Part shown: piece by piece, positions 33,028 to 45,200 of the stretch
How the letters are laid out: the number at the start of each line of letters is the position of its first letter
How positions within the stretch are numbered: the stretch's first letter is position 1
DNA from: Aplectana chamaeleonis
Taxonomy: Eukaryota; Nematoda; Chromadorea; Rhabditida; Cosmocercidae
Reading direction: 5' to 3'
Length of the DNA stretch: 64,000 bases
Assembly: GCA_029168955.1 (NCBI GenBank)
Contig: JAPDOI010000156.1
Span: 910,501 to 974,500, forward strand
The notes under the pieces: model-generated
The model's input: only the letters and a program-made list of their open reading frames with translations
The model's database searches: none
What the model was told of the DNA's origin: nothing
Position numbers and translations under genes: made by a program

Positions 33028-36000
33028 TGTCCTGCACCCCCCCCCCTTCTATGACGTCCTGCACACTCTCACTGATGTCCTGCACACTTTCTATGACATC
33101 CTCCACACTCCCACTAATGTCCTGCACACATTCTGTTACATCTTGCACACTCCCACTGATGTCCTGCACACTTTCTACGGCGTTCTGCGCACACCCATTT
33201 GGGTACGGCACTTTCTACGGCGTCCGGCGCACTTTCATTTGGGTCCCACACACTTTCTAGGGCGTTCTGCGCACACCCATTTGGGTCCCGCACACTCTCT
33301 ACGGCGTCCGGCGCACTCCCACTTGGGCCCCGCACACTTTCTACGGCGTTCTGCGCCCACCCATTTGGGTCCCGCACACTTTCTACGGCGTTCTTCGCAC
33401 ACCCATTTGGGTCCCGCACACTTTCTACGGCGTCCGGCGCACTCCCACTTGGGTCCCGCACACTTTCTACGGCGTTCTGCGCCCACCCATTTGGGTCCCG
33501 CACACTTTCTACGGCGTCCGGCTCACTCTCATTTGGGTCCCACACACTTTCTACGGCGTTCTGCGCACACCCATTTGGGTCCCGCACACTTTCTACAGCG
33601 TTCTGCGCACACCCATTTGGGTCCCACACACTCTACGGCGTCCGGCGCACTCCCACGTGGGTCCCGCACACTTTCTACGGCGTTCTGCGCACACCCATTT
33701 GGGTCCCACACATTTACTACGGCGTTCTGCGCACACCCATTTGAGTCCCGCACACTTTCTACGGCGTCCGGCGCATTCCCACGTGGGTCCCGCACACTTT
33801 CTACGGCGTCCGGCGCACTCTCATTTGGGTCCTGCACACTTTCTACGGCGTCCGGCGCACTCTCATTTGGGTCCTACACACTTTCTAGGGCGTCCGGCGC
33901 ACTTCCACTTGGGTCCCGCACACTTTCTACGGCGTTCTGCGCCCACCCATTTGGGTCCCGCACACTTTCTACGGCGTCCGGCTCACTCTCATTTGGGTCC
34001 CACACACTTTCTAGGGCGTTCTGCGCACACCCATTTGGGTCCCGCACACTCTCTACGGCGTCCGGCGCACTCCCACTTGGGTCCCGCACACTTTCTACGG
34101 CGTTCTGCGCCCACCCATTTGGGTCCCGCACACTTTCTACGGCGTTCTGCGCACACCCATTTGGGTCCCGCACACTCTCTACGGCGTCCGGCGCACTCCC
34201 ACTTGGGTCCCGCACACTTTCTACGGCGTTCTGCGCCCACCCATTTGGGTCCCGCACACTTTCTACGGCGTCCGGCTCACTCTCATTTGGGTCCCACACA
34301 CTTTCTAGGGCGTTCTGCGCACACCCATTTGGGTCCGGCACACTTTCTACAGCGTTCTGCGCACACCCATTTGGGTCCCACACACTCTACGGCGTCCGGC
34401 GCACTCCCACGTGGGTCCCGCACACTTTCTACGGCGTTCTGCGCACACCCATTTGGGTCCCACACATTTACTACGGCGTTCTGCGCACACCCATTTGAGT
34501 CCCGCACACTTTCTACGGCGTCCGGCGCATTCCCACGTGGGTCCCGCACACTTTCTACGGCGTCCGGCGCACTCTCATTTGGGTCCTGCACACTTTCTAC
34601 GGCGTCCGGCGCACTCTCATTTGGGTCCTACACACTTTCTAGGGCGTCCGGCGCACTTCCACTTGGGTCCCGCACACTTTCTACGGCGTTCTGCGCCCAC
34701 CCATTTGGGTCCCGCACACTTTCTACGGCGTCCGGCTCACTCTCATTTGGGTCCCACACACTTTCTAGGGCGTTCTGCGCACACCCATTTGGGTCCCGCA
34801 CACTTTCTACGGCGTCCAGCGCATTCCCACGTGGGTCCCGCACACTTTCTACGGCGTCCGGCGCACTCTCATTTGGGTCCCGCACACTTTCTACGGCGTC
34901 CGGCGCACTCCCACTTGGGCCCCGCACACTTTCTACGGCGTTCTGCGCCCACCCATTTGGGTCCCGCACACTTTCTACGGCGTTCTTCGCACACCCATTT
35001 GGGTCCCGCACACTTTCTACGGCGTCCGGCGCACTCCCACTTGGGTCCCGCACACTTTCTACGGCGTTCTGCGCCCACCCATTTGGGTCCCGCACACTTT
35101 CTACGGCGTCCGGCTCACTCTCATTTGGGTCCCACACACTTTCTAGGGCGTTCTGCGCACACCCATTTGGGTCCGGCACACTTTCTACAGCGTTCTGCGC
35201 ACACCCATTTGGGTCCCACACACTCTACGGCGTCCGGCGCACTCCCACGTGGGTCCCGCACACTTTCTACGGCGTTCTGCGCACACCCATTTGGGTCCCA
35301 CACATTTACTACGGCGTTCTGCGCACACCCATTTGAGTCCCGCACACTTTCTACGGCGTCCGGCGCATTCCCACGTGGGTCCCGCACACTTTCTACGGCG
35401 TCCGGCGCACTCTCATTTGGGTCCTGCACACTTTCTACGGCGTCCGGCGCACTCTCATTTGGGTCCTACACACTTTCTAGGGCGTCCGGCGCACTTCCAC
35501 TTGGGTCCCGCACACTTTCTACGGCGTTCTGCGCCCACCCATTTGGGTCCCGCACACTTTCTACGGCGTCCGGCTCACTCTCGTTTGGGTCCCACACACT
35601 TTCTAGGGCGTTCTGTGCACACCCATTTGGGTCCCGCACACTTTCTACAGCGTCCAGCGCATTCCCACGTGGGTCCCGCACACTTTCTACGGTGTCCGGC
35701 GCACTCTCATTTGGGTCCCGCACGCTTTCTACGGCGTCCGGCGCACTCTCATTTCGGTCCTACACATTTACTACGGCGTTCTGCGCACACCCATTTGGGT
35801 CCCGCACACTTTCTACGGCGTCCGGCGCATTCCCACGTGGGTCCCGCACACTTTCTACGGCGTCCGGCGCACTCACATTTGGGTCCTGCACACTTTCTAC
35901 GGCGTCCGGCGCACTCTCATTTGGGTCCCACACACTTTCTAGAGCGTTCTGCGCACACCCATTTGGGTCCCGCACACTTTCTACGGCGTCCGGCGCATTC

Positions 36001-36545
36001 CCACGTGGGTCCCGCACACTTTCTACGGCGTCCGACGCACTCTCGTTTGGGTCCCGCACACTTTCTACGGCGTCCGGCTCACTCTCATTTGGGTCCCACA
36101 CACTTTCTAGAGCGTTCTGCGCACATCCATTTGGGTCCCGCACACTCTCTATGGCGTTCTGCGCACATCCATTTGGGTCCCGCACACTCTCTACGGCGTC
36201 CGGCGCACTCCCACTTGGGTCCCGCACACTTTCTACGGCGTCCGGCGCACTCTCATTTGGGTCCTACACACTTTCTAGGGCGTTCTGCGCACACCCATTT
36301 GGGTCCCACACATTTACTACGGCGTTCTGCGCACACCCGTTTGAGTCCCGCACACTTTCTACGGCGTCCAGCGCATTCCCACGTGGGTCCCGCACACTTT
36401 CTACGGCGTCCGGCGCACTCTCATTAGGGTCCCGCACACTTTCTACGGCGTCCGGCGCACTCCAACTTTGGTCACACACATGTTCTACGACGTCTTTCGC
36501 ACTCCTGCTGGAGTCCCGCACAGTATCTACGGCGTTCAGTGGCGC
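33028..36545. repeat. 42-bp minisatellite array (about 84 units) with higher-order repeats
   Basis: The unit is built from CACACTTTCTACGGCG, then TTCTGCGCACACCCATTTGG or a TCCGGCGCACTC-type variant, then GTCCCG. The two unit types are mixed in a fixed order that recurs at about 33630, 34384 and 35222, giving higher-order blocks of about 754 and 838 bp. The left edge (33028-33180) still shows a simpler 21-bp period. Because 42 is a multiple of three, several frames on both strands stay open for hundreds of codons. A 40-nt unit in each block shifts the frame, so I do not call these genes. Confidence 0.95.
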
Positions 36546-37095
36546 ACTTCTGAGTCACACCGTGCGGCGTTTCAAAAAGTACTTCCGAGATCCCGCCGTA
36601 TTGATTGAAGCGTTGCCCCGTCAAAACCTGAGCAAAAGCCTATCAGTAACGGTGTTTATTTCACTAGTTCATTTTTACGAATAAGCAAACGTCGGTTGGT
36701 TTTTAATAACATGTTTACGTGTTTTTGTCTTTCTTTACCCTCAATTTCGAGGTTCCGCAAAAATAGAGCTACCAACTTCAAAATTTGACAGGAGCTAGGT
36801 GCAAACAAAACCAGCTTCCTGGCCAAAAATGAGCTCTCTAGCTCAAAGATAAGTGTTCCAACAAGATCGTGAACGCCAACTGAAAAAAGAAAAGGAGATG
36901 AACATTTTATTCGACCAAAATGACGTGGTTTTGACACTTTTTCTCGAATCTCAGGTAACCATTCCGGACCATTTTTTGAACAGTTATTCACCTTTCTAAA
37001 GTATATTAAATGCAAAAAGAACGGTCTTCCTACGTTTACTCTGGACCCTGATACTGAGACCAGGGGGCTGCGCGATGGCGAATCAAAGCCAAATC

Positions 37096-37118
37096 TGGTG
37101 AGCGCTTCGCGCTCACCA
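37096..37118. repeat. Perfect short hairpin
   Basis: TGGTGAGCGC and GCGCTCACCA flank a 3-nt loop (TTC). No coding neighbour or U-tract indicates a function. Confidence 0.7.
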
Positions 37119-37557
37119 CAATTGTAGCCCAAATCCCACATGCAGGAAAACTTTAAGAATGACTATGACCGGGTCTCCAAATGCAGAAAACTTTAAAAAC
37201 GATTCTGGCGCAGACTACAAGTCATTTTTGCAGTGTATTCAAACTGGTTTTTTCTACAAATGTAACTTTTCAGGGACTCGTCCGACATTCTCTTTCACCA
37301 AATAGGCCAAGCTCAAAAAAAAACAGCAAAAAAAAACTACGATTTTCTACGCGTACGATGCCTCTAATATGACGATTTTGCTCTTCGATGATCAGCATAA
37401 TTCGCTCGCAGTGACCCCATTTCGTTTCCATTCAGACACCTACATTCAGAATCTTCTCTTAATTCCGCATCAAATTCAATGAACGTTACGCACACGTAAA
37501 AACAAGAGAAAACAAAAATCATGTTTGCCTATGGTTTCAAAAATTCTGCATTGATTA

Positions 37558-37698
37558 GGCCCTAGTTATACATCGGCGATTCGGTGCCGCTGGCTTTTAC
37601 GAAACGTCTGCGATTGGTCAGATTTCGAAATTGGCCCATAGCAGACATGCCGCGGAAGCCAGCGGCGGCGAAACGCTGGTGTCTACATAACTAGGGCC
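37558..37698. mobile_element. Harbinger-like MITE, 141 bp, TTA target duplication
   Basis: It starts GGCCCTAGTTATACA and ends inverted TACATAACTAGGGCC. GCCGCTGGCTT and AAGCCAGCGGC pair further inside. TTA flanks both sides (37555-37557 and 37699-37701). Three-base TWA duplications with GG-starting TIRs are the hallmark of PIF/Harbinger. Confidence 0.75.
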
Positions 37699-37775
37699 TT
37701 ACGCGCGAAGTAGAAAAATGTGGCCGGATGGAGTAGCTGGCACTTCCAAAATCTTTCTCAGTACCTAGGATTTTA

Positions 37776-37960
37776 AAGAGCGGCAAATTTTCGAATAAGT
37801 CGGTATTACTCTTTTCGAATGATCGATTTCTCGACTTATCCGAAAATGGCCTTTTTCGAATGATCGACTTTTCGATTTAGCCGGGTTTTCCTTTTTTCGG
37901 ATATTCGACTAAATCGATTAAATCAAAGTCGACTTTTTTTCAATTGGGTGATGATTCGAT
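37776..37960. repeat. TTCGAATGATCGAC-type degenerate repeat
   Basis: Related to 27907-28112, with alternating TTCGAATGATCGACTTTTCG and TCGACTTATCCG blocks. Confidence 0.55.
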
Positions 37961-38280
37961 CATTCGATTCGGCCCAAGTATAATTTGCAACCGACGTATG
38001 CGAGCGCACCGGAATGAATAGATGCTCAGAATGAAGGGAAGAACTGGAATACTGATAAAAAATCATCGCTCATCTGACCACTGTTCAGCTCGAAAGATCG
38101 TGAAAGGGCGTGCCAAAGTGGGTTCTAGAGGTGGGCGAACAGAGTGGCTTCCTCCAATATCTCGCTTATTCGAAGAAGTTGAGATCTCGCACTTAGCAGA
38201 TGTTAAATAGGGTGGGTCTACTTCACAACTATGTGGAAATCTCAGATTTCGTCTCTCAGGTTGGACTGTGCTTTTAAGTT

Positions 38281-38525
38281 TCACACTTACTTACTTACTT
38301 AATCGGTTGGCTTTCGCCTGACGCCGTCATTCCGCATCTTCACCGAGCTGTGCCACCCTTGCTGTCAGCCGCGCCCATTTGTCACGGTCCTCAGCCACAA
38401 CTTGGACACAATCCGTCCATTGGTCGCTATTCCACTTCCCGCGAAGTAAAACATCGCGCCTGAATTGCCTTTCAATGCGCAGTGATTTCAAATCCTCCTT
38501 CAACACATCCGTTCAAATCACACTA
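38281..38525 (-). mobile_element. RTE-like LINE 3' end with (AAGT)n tail
   Basis: On the minus strand one frame reads LKEDLKSLRIERQFRRDVLL and ends DRDKWARLTARVAQLGEDA, followed by a short 3' region and the tandem tail AAGTAAGTAAGT. This is the C-terminal end of an RTE-type ORF2. Such elements carry short microsatellite tails instead of poly(A). The rest is missing. Confidence 0.55.
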
Positions 38526-39214
38526 ACTTAGATAAATATTGATTTTGAAGCTAATCGGGGTCGGCACTGGGCCACTCGCCCACGTGAACAGTGTCCACGT
38601 CTAACTTTGTCATCCCAGCAACGCACGTAGCGCTTTTCGCATCACTACGTAGTAATCCTTCAAACGATACATTCTCGTTCAATCTCGATTCTACACACAC
38701 TTCGGTGCCGCACATGTTGTTCACTAGACAAGTTGTAGGAACGCCAAACAAGTGATCGAAACCTTTTTACAGGGAAAGTATGCCCACTACTAAAACTCGA
38801 TCATGTTTTGTATATTTATCTTCGTATAAAGAGCACTACTATAACGAAAAAAAAACCGAACTAAGAACAACCACCTGAGACATAGTCAGTGCACAAGTAA
38901 CAAACAGATAACCAATTACTCTCAAACTCGAGTAGGGTTGTTCTTCTCTGAGAGGAAGAAGGCGGGGAATTCATGGTGCCTTACCCGAAAAAAGATCATG
39001 AGGCCACAACTATTCCATAATATCCTCACATTCTCGACACATGGGGAGATGAAAACATCAGATTCCGGGAGACGTGTGGGGGATGAGGGTAATAGGTTGG
39101 TAAGTCTACAAGAAAAACCCCTCCTCGTATTTCAGAGTAGAAAATACCTACAAGAACTGGAAAATGTAGAACAAAAAGCAGTGAGAAGCCTCTATGTACA
39201 TTTCACACAACATT

Positions 39215-42200
39215 TCACCACTTGCAATCATTCAGCTTTCGACAGAGATCACGTTCCTTCCATGAAGGGTCCACTATGCATGCCGACCACCTGCAAACAG
39301 AGGAAAGTAACTTTGTTTGCCAAATTTTGGTCTAGAAACCTAATGAATTCACCTGCTCTCCTCCAACTCTTCCCACCATGCATCTCCATTGGCAACAAGC
39401 TCTTCATTTGCCTCTTCGGCAGTTGGATTATATGGATCTGAACACAGCACCTAACATGAAGGCGCCCATAGTAGAAGGGAAACTATTGTATTCAGCACAC
39501 ACAAACTAATTCTGGAGGCTGAACATAAGCTGCTTGCTGAGGTTGCGGCTGCTGCTGTTGGTAGGCATAGGTCACCTGCGCTTGAGGCTGGGGTTGCTGA
39601 TAGGCAGCCATCTGATTATAGCTGGTCATTGAGTGGTCAGGGATCTGAAGTCAAAAGGAACATTAAGAGACGTTCGGAAATCATTCGTCGCAGACGACCG
39701 CACCCTCCTAACTCACCATCTGAGACTGGACTCCATCTCGAATCTGATGCCTTGGCAGTCGCTGCTTCGCCGCGGCAAGTTTCAGAATAATCTCTCTTCC
39801 TCGCACGACTGTTTTATTCATCTCAACCTAAAAAAATTCGTACGATAAACCAGAAAACTAAAAGCTGCCAACTCAAATGAGATCTCACCAGAGCCATTTG
39901 TTGCTCCGTCTGATCGCCAAAACGTATGAATCCGAGACATCGCGAAGTTCCGTCGCGGTTACGATAAACTTTGGCTCCACGACATGAGCGGTATCGAGCA
40001 CCAAAAACTTGGTAGAGTGCGGCATCATCAAGATCCGGATGAATATTGTTGGCGAACAGATTGAACTCAATCGACCTTCAAGGCAATATGATCTGTTTCT
40101 TCACACAGAATGCACGGATAAATACTGACACTCTTACGGTACTCTCGGATCATTAGCGAAAGACAGGTTGAACCGCGAGCGCGGTTCACTACCAGGAATC
40201 TTGTGACCGTTCGCTCTCAACATCGCCGCCCGTGCCTCATCTGACGTATTGAACTCGATGAAACAGTACGCGAAGTTCTACAATACACTAGTATTAAATT
40301 CCCAGACAAAATTCGATCTATTGCCCAGAGATGCCAGGAAATTCAAGAGAAGCAGCAGTAACGGGAACTGCTGATGCAAACTACCACTCACCTTCGGACC
40401 CATTTACGGGGGTAAGGGGAGCACTATGTGATCAGGGTTCGGCGTGAGGTGTGATTGATGTATCACAGAGGGGGGGGGGTCGGACACGTCGACATCCGGT
40501 GGGACGAGGGGTCGGACCTTCGATCAACCAAGAACCCAGATGGACTTCTATCAGGGCAGGGGGGGGATTGAGAGCCATACCGTTAGTATAAAAAATGACG
40601 GCAAAGTGAGATCACAATAAGAGGTCAAAATAAAACTGGAGATCATGCAGAGAGAGAAAAATGAGACAGGAGATCAAAAAACAAACTGAATAGTGAGAAA
40701 CAACTGCGAAAAAACAAATGAGGCAAGATATGAAATGGAGATGTAAAAATAAGGCAGAAACACACAAAAAGGTCTACAACTCATTGGTGATGAAGCATGC
40801 AAGACAATAGACGGCAGCAGCATGGCCCTCGTTAATGACCCTAACATGGAGAAGGAGTCGTGGCCAGGTAAAGTTTGTCGCCAAAGCGTGTAGGAAGCAG
40901 TGGTGTTGAGCATTCGCTGTCATCGAAGTCATTGCAAGCGGACTATCCTGTCAGCGAAATGACACAGATGTTCTGGAATTTCGTAATCTAAGATGCATTT
41001 TTAGGCGATTTAGGATTGATTCACAGGTTCGATCCCGCTAAAGGTAAAAAATTTCGCAATTCTGAGAAATAATGGATTGTTGACTGTTTGAGAAGAGGAT
41101 TGTTCACTGTTATATCTCTTGCTATTTACTCCACGAAACTCGTGTCCAAGATGCGATATCGCCTGAGGCATAGGCATTTTATGCCCTGAGGGCACATAGG
41201 AGCGGTTGCGGGCGCGGAACCCACATTTTGAATACGAATGTCAGCATGTGAAAATGCAACCAAATTTTTTCAAGCCCAAGAGCGTTACATAAGGTGGGTG
41301 GAGCTTGTTTTCATGCCCTGAGGGCACATAGGTGCGGTTTCGGGCAAGAAAACCACGTATAACTATTGGCTATCCGGATTTGAAAACGCACCCAAAATTG
41401 CATGGACGCAGCTTTAAGCCGAACAGTGTTACATAAGTTGAGTGGAGCTTGTTTTCATGCCCTGAGGGCACATAGGTGCGGTTTCGGGCAAGAAAACCAC
41501 GTATAACTATTGGCTATCCGGATTTGTAAACGCACCCGAAATTTCATGGACGCAGCTTTAAGCCGAACAGCGCCACATAGGACGGGGTTCATGAAAAAAT
41601 GTCCGGGACTGTTGTGAAATATTTACAGGTATTTAACGAAATTTGAATTACGAAGTTTCGCGTTGCGACAACGTGCGGAAAACCTAGTCACGGACCCAGG
41701 TAATGTATTTCATTCTTTAAACCGGTTAAAAACGGTCTTTGAAGGCCTATTTTTAGGTGTGATACAATCGATTGTATCACACCTAAATCCATACAAATTA
41801 GGTGTGATACAATCGATTGTATCACACCTAAAAATGGGTCTTCAAAGACCGTTTTTACCCGGGTGAAAAAATGAAATTGATTAATTGAGTCCGTGACTAG
41901 GTTTTCCCCACGTTGTAGCAACGCGAAATTCCCTAATTCAAATTTCGTTAAATACTTGTAATTATTTCACAGCTATCGATTTTTTCATGGACCCCACCCT
42001 ATGTGGCGCTGTTCGTCTCGAAGCTGCATTCATAAAACTTTGGGTGCGTTTTCACATCCGGATAGCCAATTAATTCACGTGATTTTCATGCCCGAAACCG
42101 CACCTATGTGCCCTCAGGGCATGAAAACAGGCTCCGCCCACCATATGTAGCGCTGTTCGTTTCAAAGCTGCGTTAATAAAACTTTGGGTGCGTTTTCACA

Positions 42201-45200
42201 TCCGGATAGCCAATTACTACACGTGGTTTTCATGCCTTTAGCCGCACATATGTGCCCTCAGAGCATGAAAACAGGCTCCGCCCACCATATGTAGCGCTGT
42301 TCGGCTTAGAGCTTCGTCTGTGAAACTTGGGGTGCGTTTCCACATCCGGATATCCAATTACTGTACGTGGTTTTCATGCCCGAAACCGCACCTATGTGTC
42401 CTCAGGGCACTAATTAATGTTTGGTCATTGAACAAACATTTGGTGTCATTGTCGCTGGAGAGTTGTTTTTGTCTGCTTTCGTGGAAAAAAACATTTACTT
42501 ATTGCATTATTAGAATTGATAAAATCGATGCACCAATGTAGCCTTGATCTAAAAGTTCGTTCACAATAAAAAATTGCGAAGTGCGGACCTCCACCTCCCG
42601 GTCGTCGCCATCAATTCTTCCCAGGGAGGGGGGCTGAGCAAATCGCTTGACTTGCGTGGGGGGTCGGACCAATGTTGGGTTGTATCACACCTCGCGCCGT
42701 AGCCTGTATGTGATCTGGGCTCAAATTTTTTGAAACCGCACAATTTTCTAGAACGCCTACACACTTTGAAGTCTCATAGTCTCGGCACATCTGTTTATTT
42801 TAGGCGATACCAGAGGCCGGAAACTTTTGAAATTTTTGATCAGGAGCTGCATGCAAGAACGCGGCGGTTGGGGCAGGGGCACTGCAGTCGGCGCCTTTGA
42901 AGGGCGCCGGTGCTTACAGGATAGAACCCGTCTATCGCAGATGGTTACAAGTCGAAACACGTGTGCCGTGCCCCAGTAATCTTTCTCGCTGTGCCCTAGC
43001 CGCTATACTTAGTATCTGAATCACTCCTTTTTGGATAACCGAGATTCGGATAATCTGATATCCGAAAATTTGGGAAAAAAAACGCATTACCTGAATCGAA
43101 CCAATATCCGGGAATTTCAAAAGAGGCACTATCTTAATCGAGCCATTATCCGAAGAGATAGGATAATTTTCGGATAAAATCCGATAATTTTTCAAAAAAA
43201 TCTGATAATTTGAAAAGATCAGATAAATTCAGATAAAATAGCACTTGGCCACGCGATTTCTCCGTACCGCCTTCTATGTAGTACGTCAACCCAGGGTTTT
43301 TCTCTCCTTCCGAAATCGGAAGAGTCGTTGCGACGCGGAAAACTGGACGTGGCCAAATGAGAAGACAAGGTGGTTGGTGATTCAGTGTAGAAGTCTTTTT
43401 GTATAGTTGCTTTGCATACTTTTTTCCAGCTAGTTGTCCTGAATTTTTATTTATTTATTTGATACGTCACATAAGGTGAACATGAAACAAACAGCATATG
43501 TAATACAACGATGTCATAAAAAACCCATGACATACATTACCATTTGAGAAGAATATCTGAAACTCTGCGCTTAAACGATGGAAAGAAGTGAGGTATCGCC
43601 AAACAATTCAATTTCCGAGATGAAAAAGCCGAACCAGCCCGGCAGGTGTAACTGTTCAATCTAAGGGAGGTTTTCGGTATAGCATACGAGATCTTTTCCT
43701 AGTTGCCCCGCGTTCGAGAGGCGATGATCTTGTAGACTTTTGCTCTGTCAATTTTTATCATTCCACTCAGAATTTTGAATATCATGCACACGTCATTCCG
43801 CTTACGTCTGGACTCCATCGAGTGCAAGGACAGTTCCCGATTCCTTCTTTAAGAACCCGGCAATCTCGTGTACAAAAATCCATTCAGTCTCAAGAAAACT
43901 TTACGTGTGAAATTATCTTGTACTTTTTCTAACAGTGGAATATCTTTTTTTAAGAGGGCGAAACACGGCCGTCGCGGTTTCCAATATAGGCCTGATATAA
44001 ACAATGTACGCCCGCGTCAAGACGTCTTGATCACATGTCGACATTCCCTTGAAAATGTGGAAGGTGCGTACCAACGCTTTGTTGCAGATGGCTTTATAAT
44101 GAGCTGAAAAATCAAGTTCTTCATCATTCTTCAATCAATTAAACCTGTGTATGGATAATACTGTGCCTCCCAGCCACGATTTAGTAAATGAAGATTTGCT
44201 TTCAAATTTTTATTAATATGCATATATGAAGTTTGAAATTTGTATGTTATCATGCTGCAAGAGCAATGAAGTACTACTGTTTGCTCAATTATGGATGTTT
44301 TCAAAGGTTTCGTTTGAATACCTGGTTTATTTTTCACCGTTTTGCCTTGACTTTGTTCCAAAAATATCCGAATTATCCGACCGGATATCCGTATCCGCAT
44401 CACTGGAAAAATGGCATTATCTGAATCGATCCATTATCCGAAAATTTGAAAAAACGCATTATTTGAATCAAACCAATATCCGGGAACTCAAAAATCGGCA
44501 TTCTCCGAATCGATCCAATATCCAGAGAATTATCTTCGAATAACAAGTATTCTAGCGGCCCCAGCTAGGAACTTGGGGCACAGCGGGAAGACTTTGAGGG
44601 CAAAACATACGTTTCTTGACTTGCAACCAACTACGATGGACGTGTCTTATCTTGTCAGCATCGGCGATCTTCAAAAACGCCGACTGCACTGCCCCTACTC
44701 CAACTGTCGGGTCCTTGCACACGGCCCCAGAACCACCCGGAAATCTATGGAGGCTGAAGGAAAGGTACAGTTTTTGGACCAACAGCATGTTACTATAATC
44801 ACAATACTGGTTGCACAATCCATGTTAGTCAGTGTTGTAGGTCTCTTCCGGCCGTTAAACAAGTGCGGTGTAATGTGTTACCACTCGTAAGGCTTGCTGT
44901 CATCGACATTATGTATATATGATCTCCTTGTCAAGTTTAGACACGTGACGGGGTGCAACCAATGCGGCACGCTATGAGGCTTTCGAAACACCACCAAAAA
45001 ATGTGCTTCGATGGCGCGCGACGATCTACCTCAGCAGCCTCGAACACTGTACTAAAAAGTACGAGGAAACGCTACGACATCAGCATAGGGAATGCCATAG
45101 CTTATCGAGTCGAGGATGCACCTGGCACGCCTACCAAGCTTCATATCAGTACGGCTAACTTCCAGAATGGGGCTAACGGCCACTTGAATCAAAAGATCCC

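Noticed and set aside
33028..36545. CRISPR-like regular array
   Set aside because: There are no unique spacers, the 42-bp units are contiguous, and the context is eukaryotic.
32969..36684. Open frames of 509, 559, 757 and 392 codons in the minisatellite
   Set aside because: They follow from a stop-free 42-bp unit, overlap each other in several frames and both strands, and are frame-shifted once per higher-order block.
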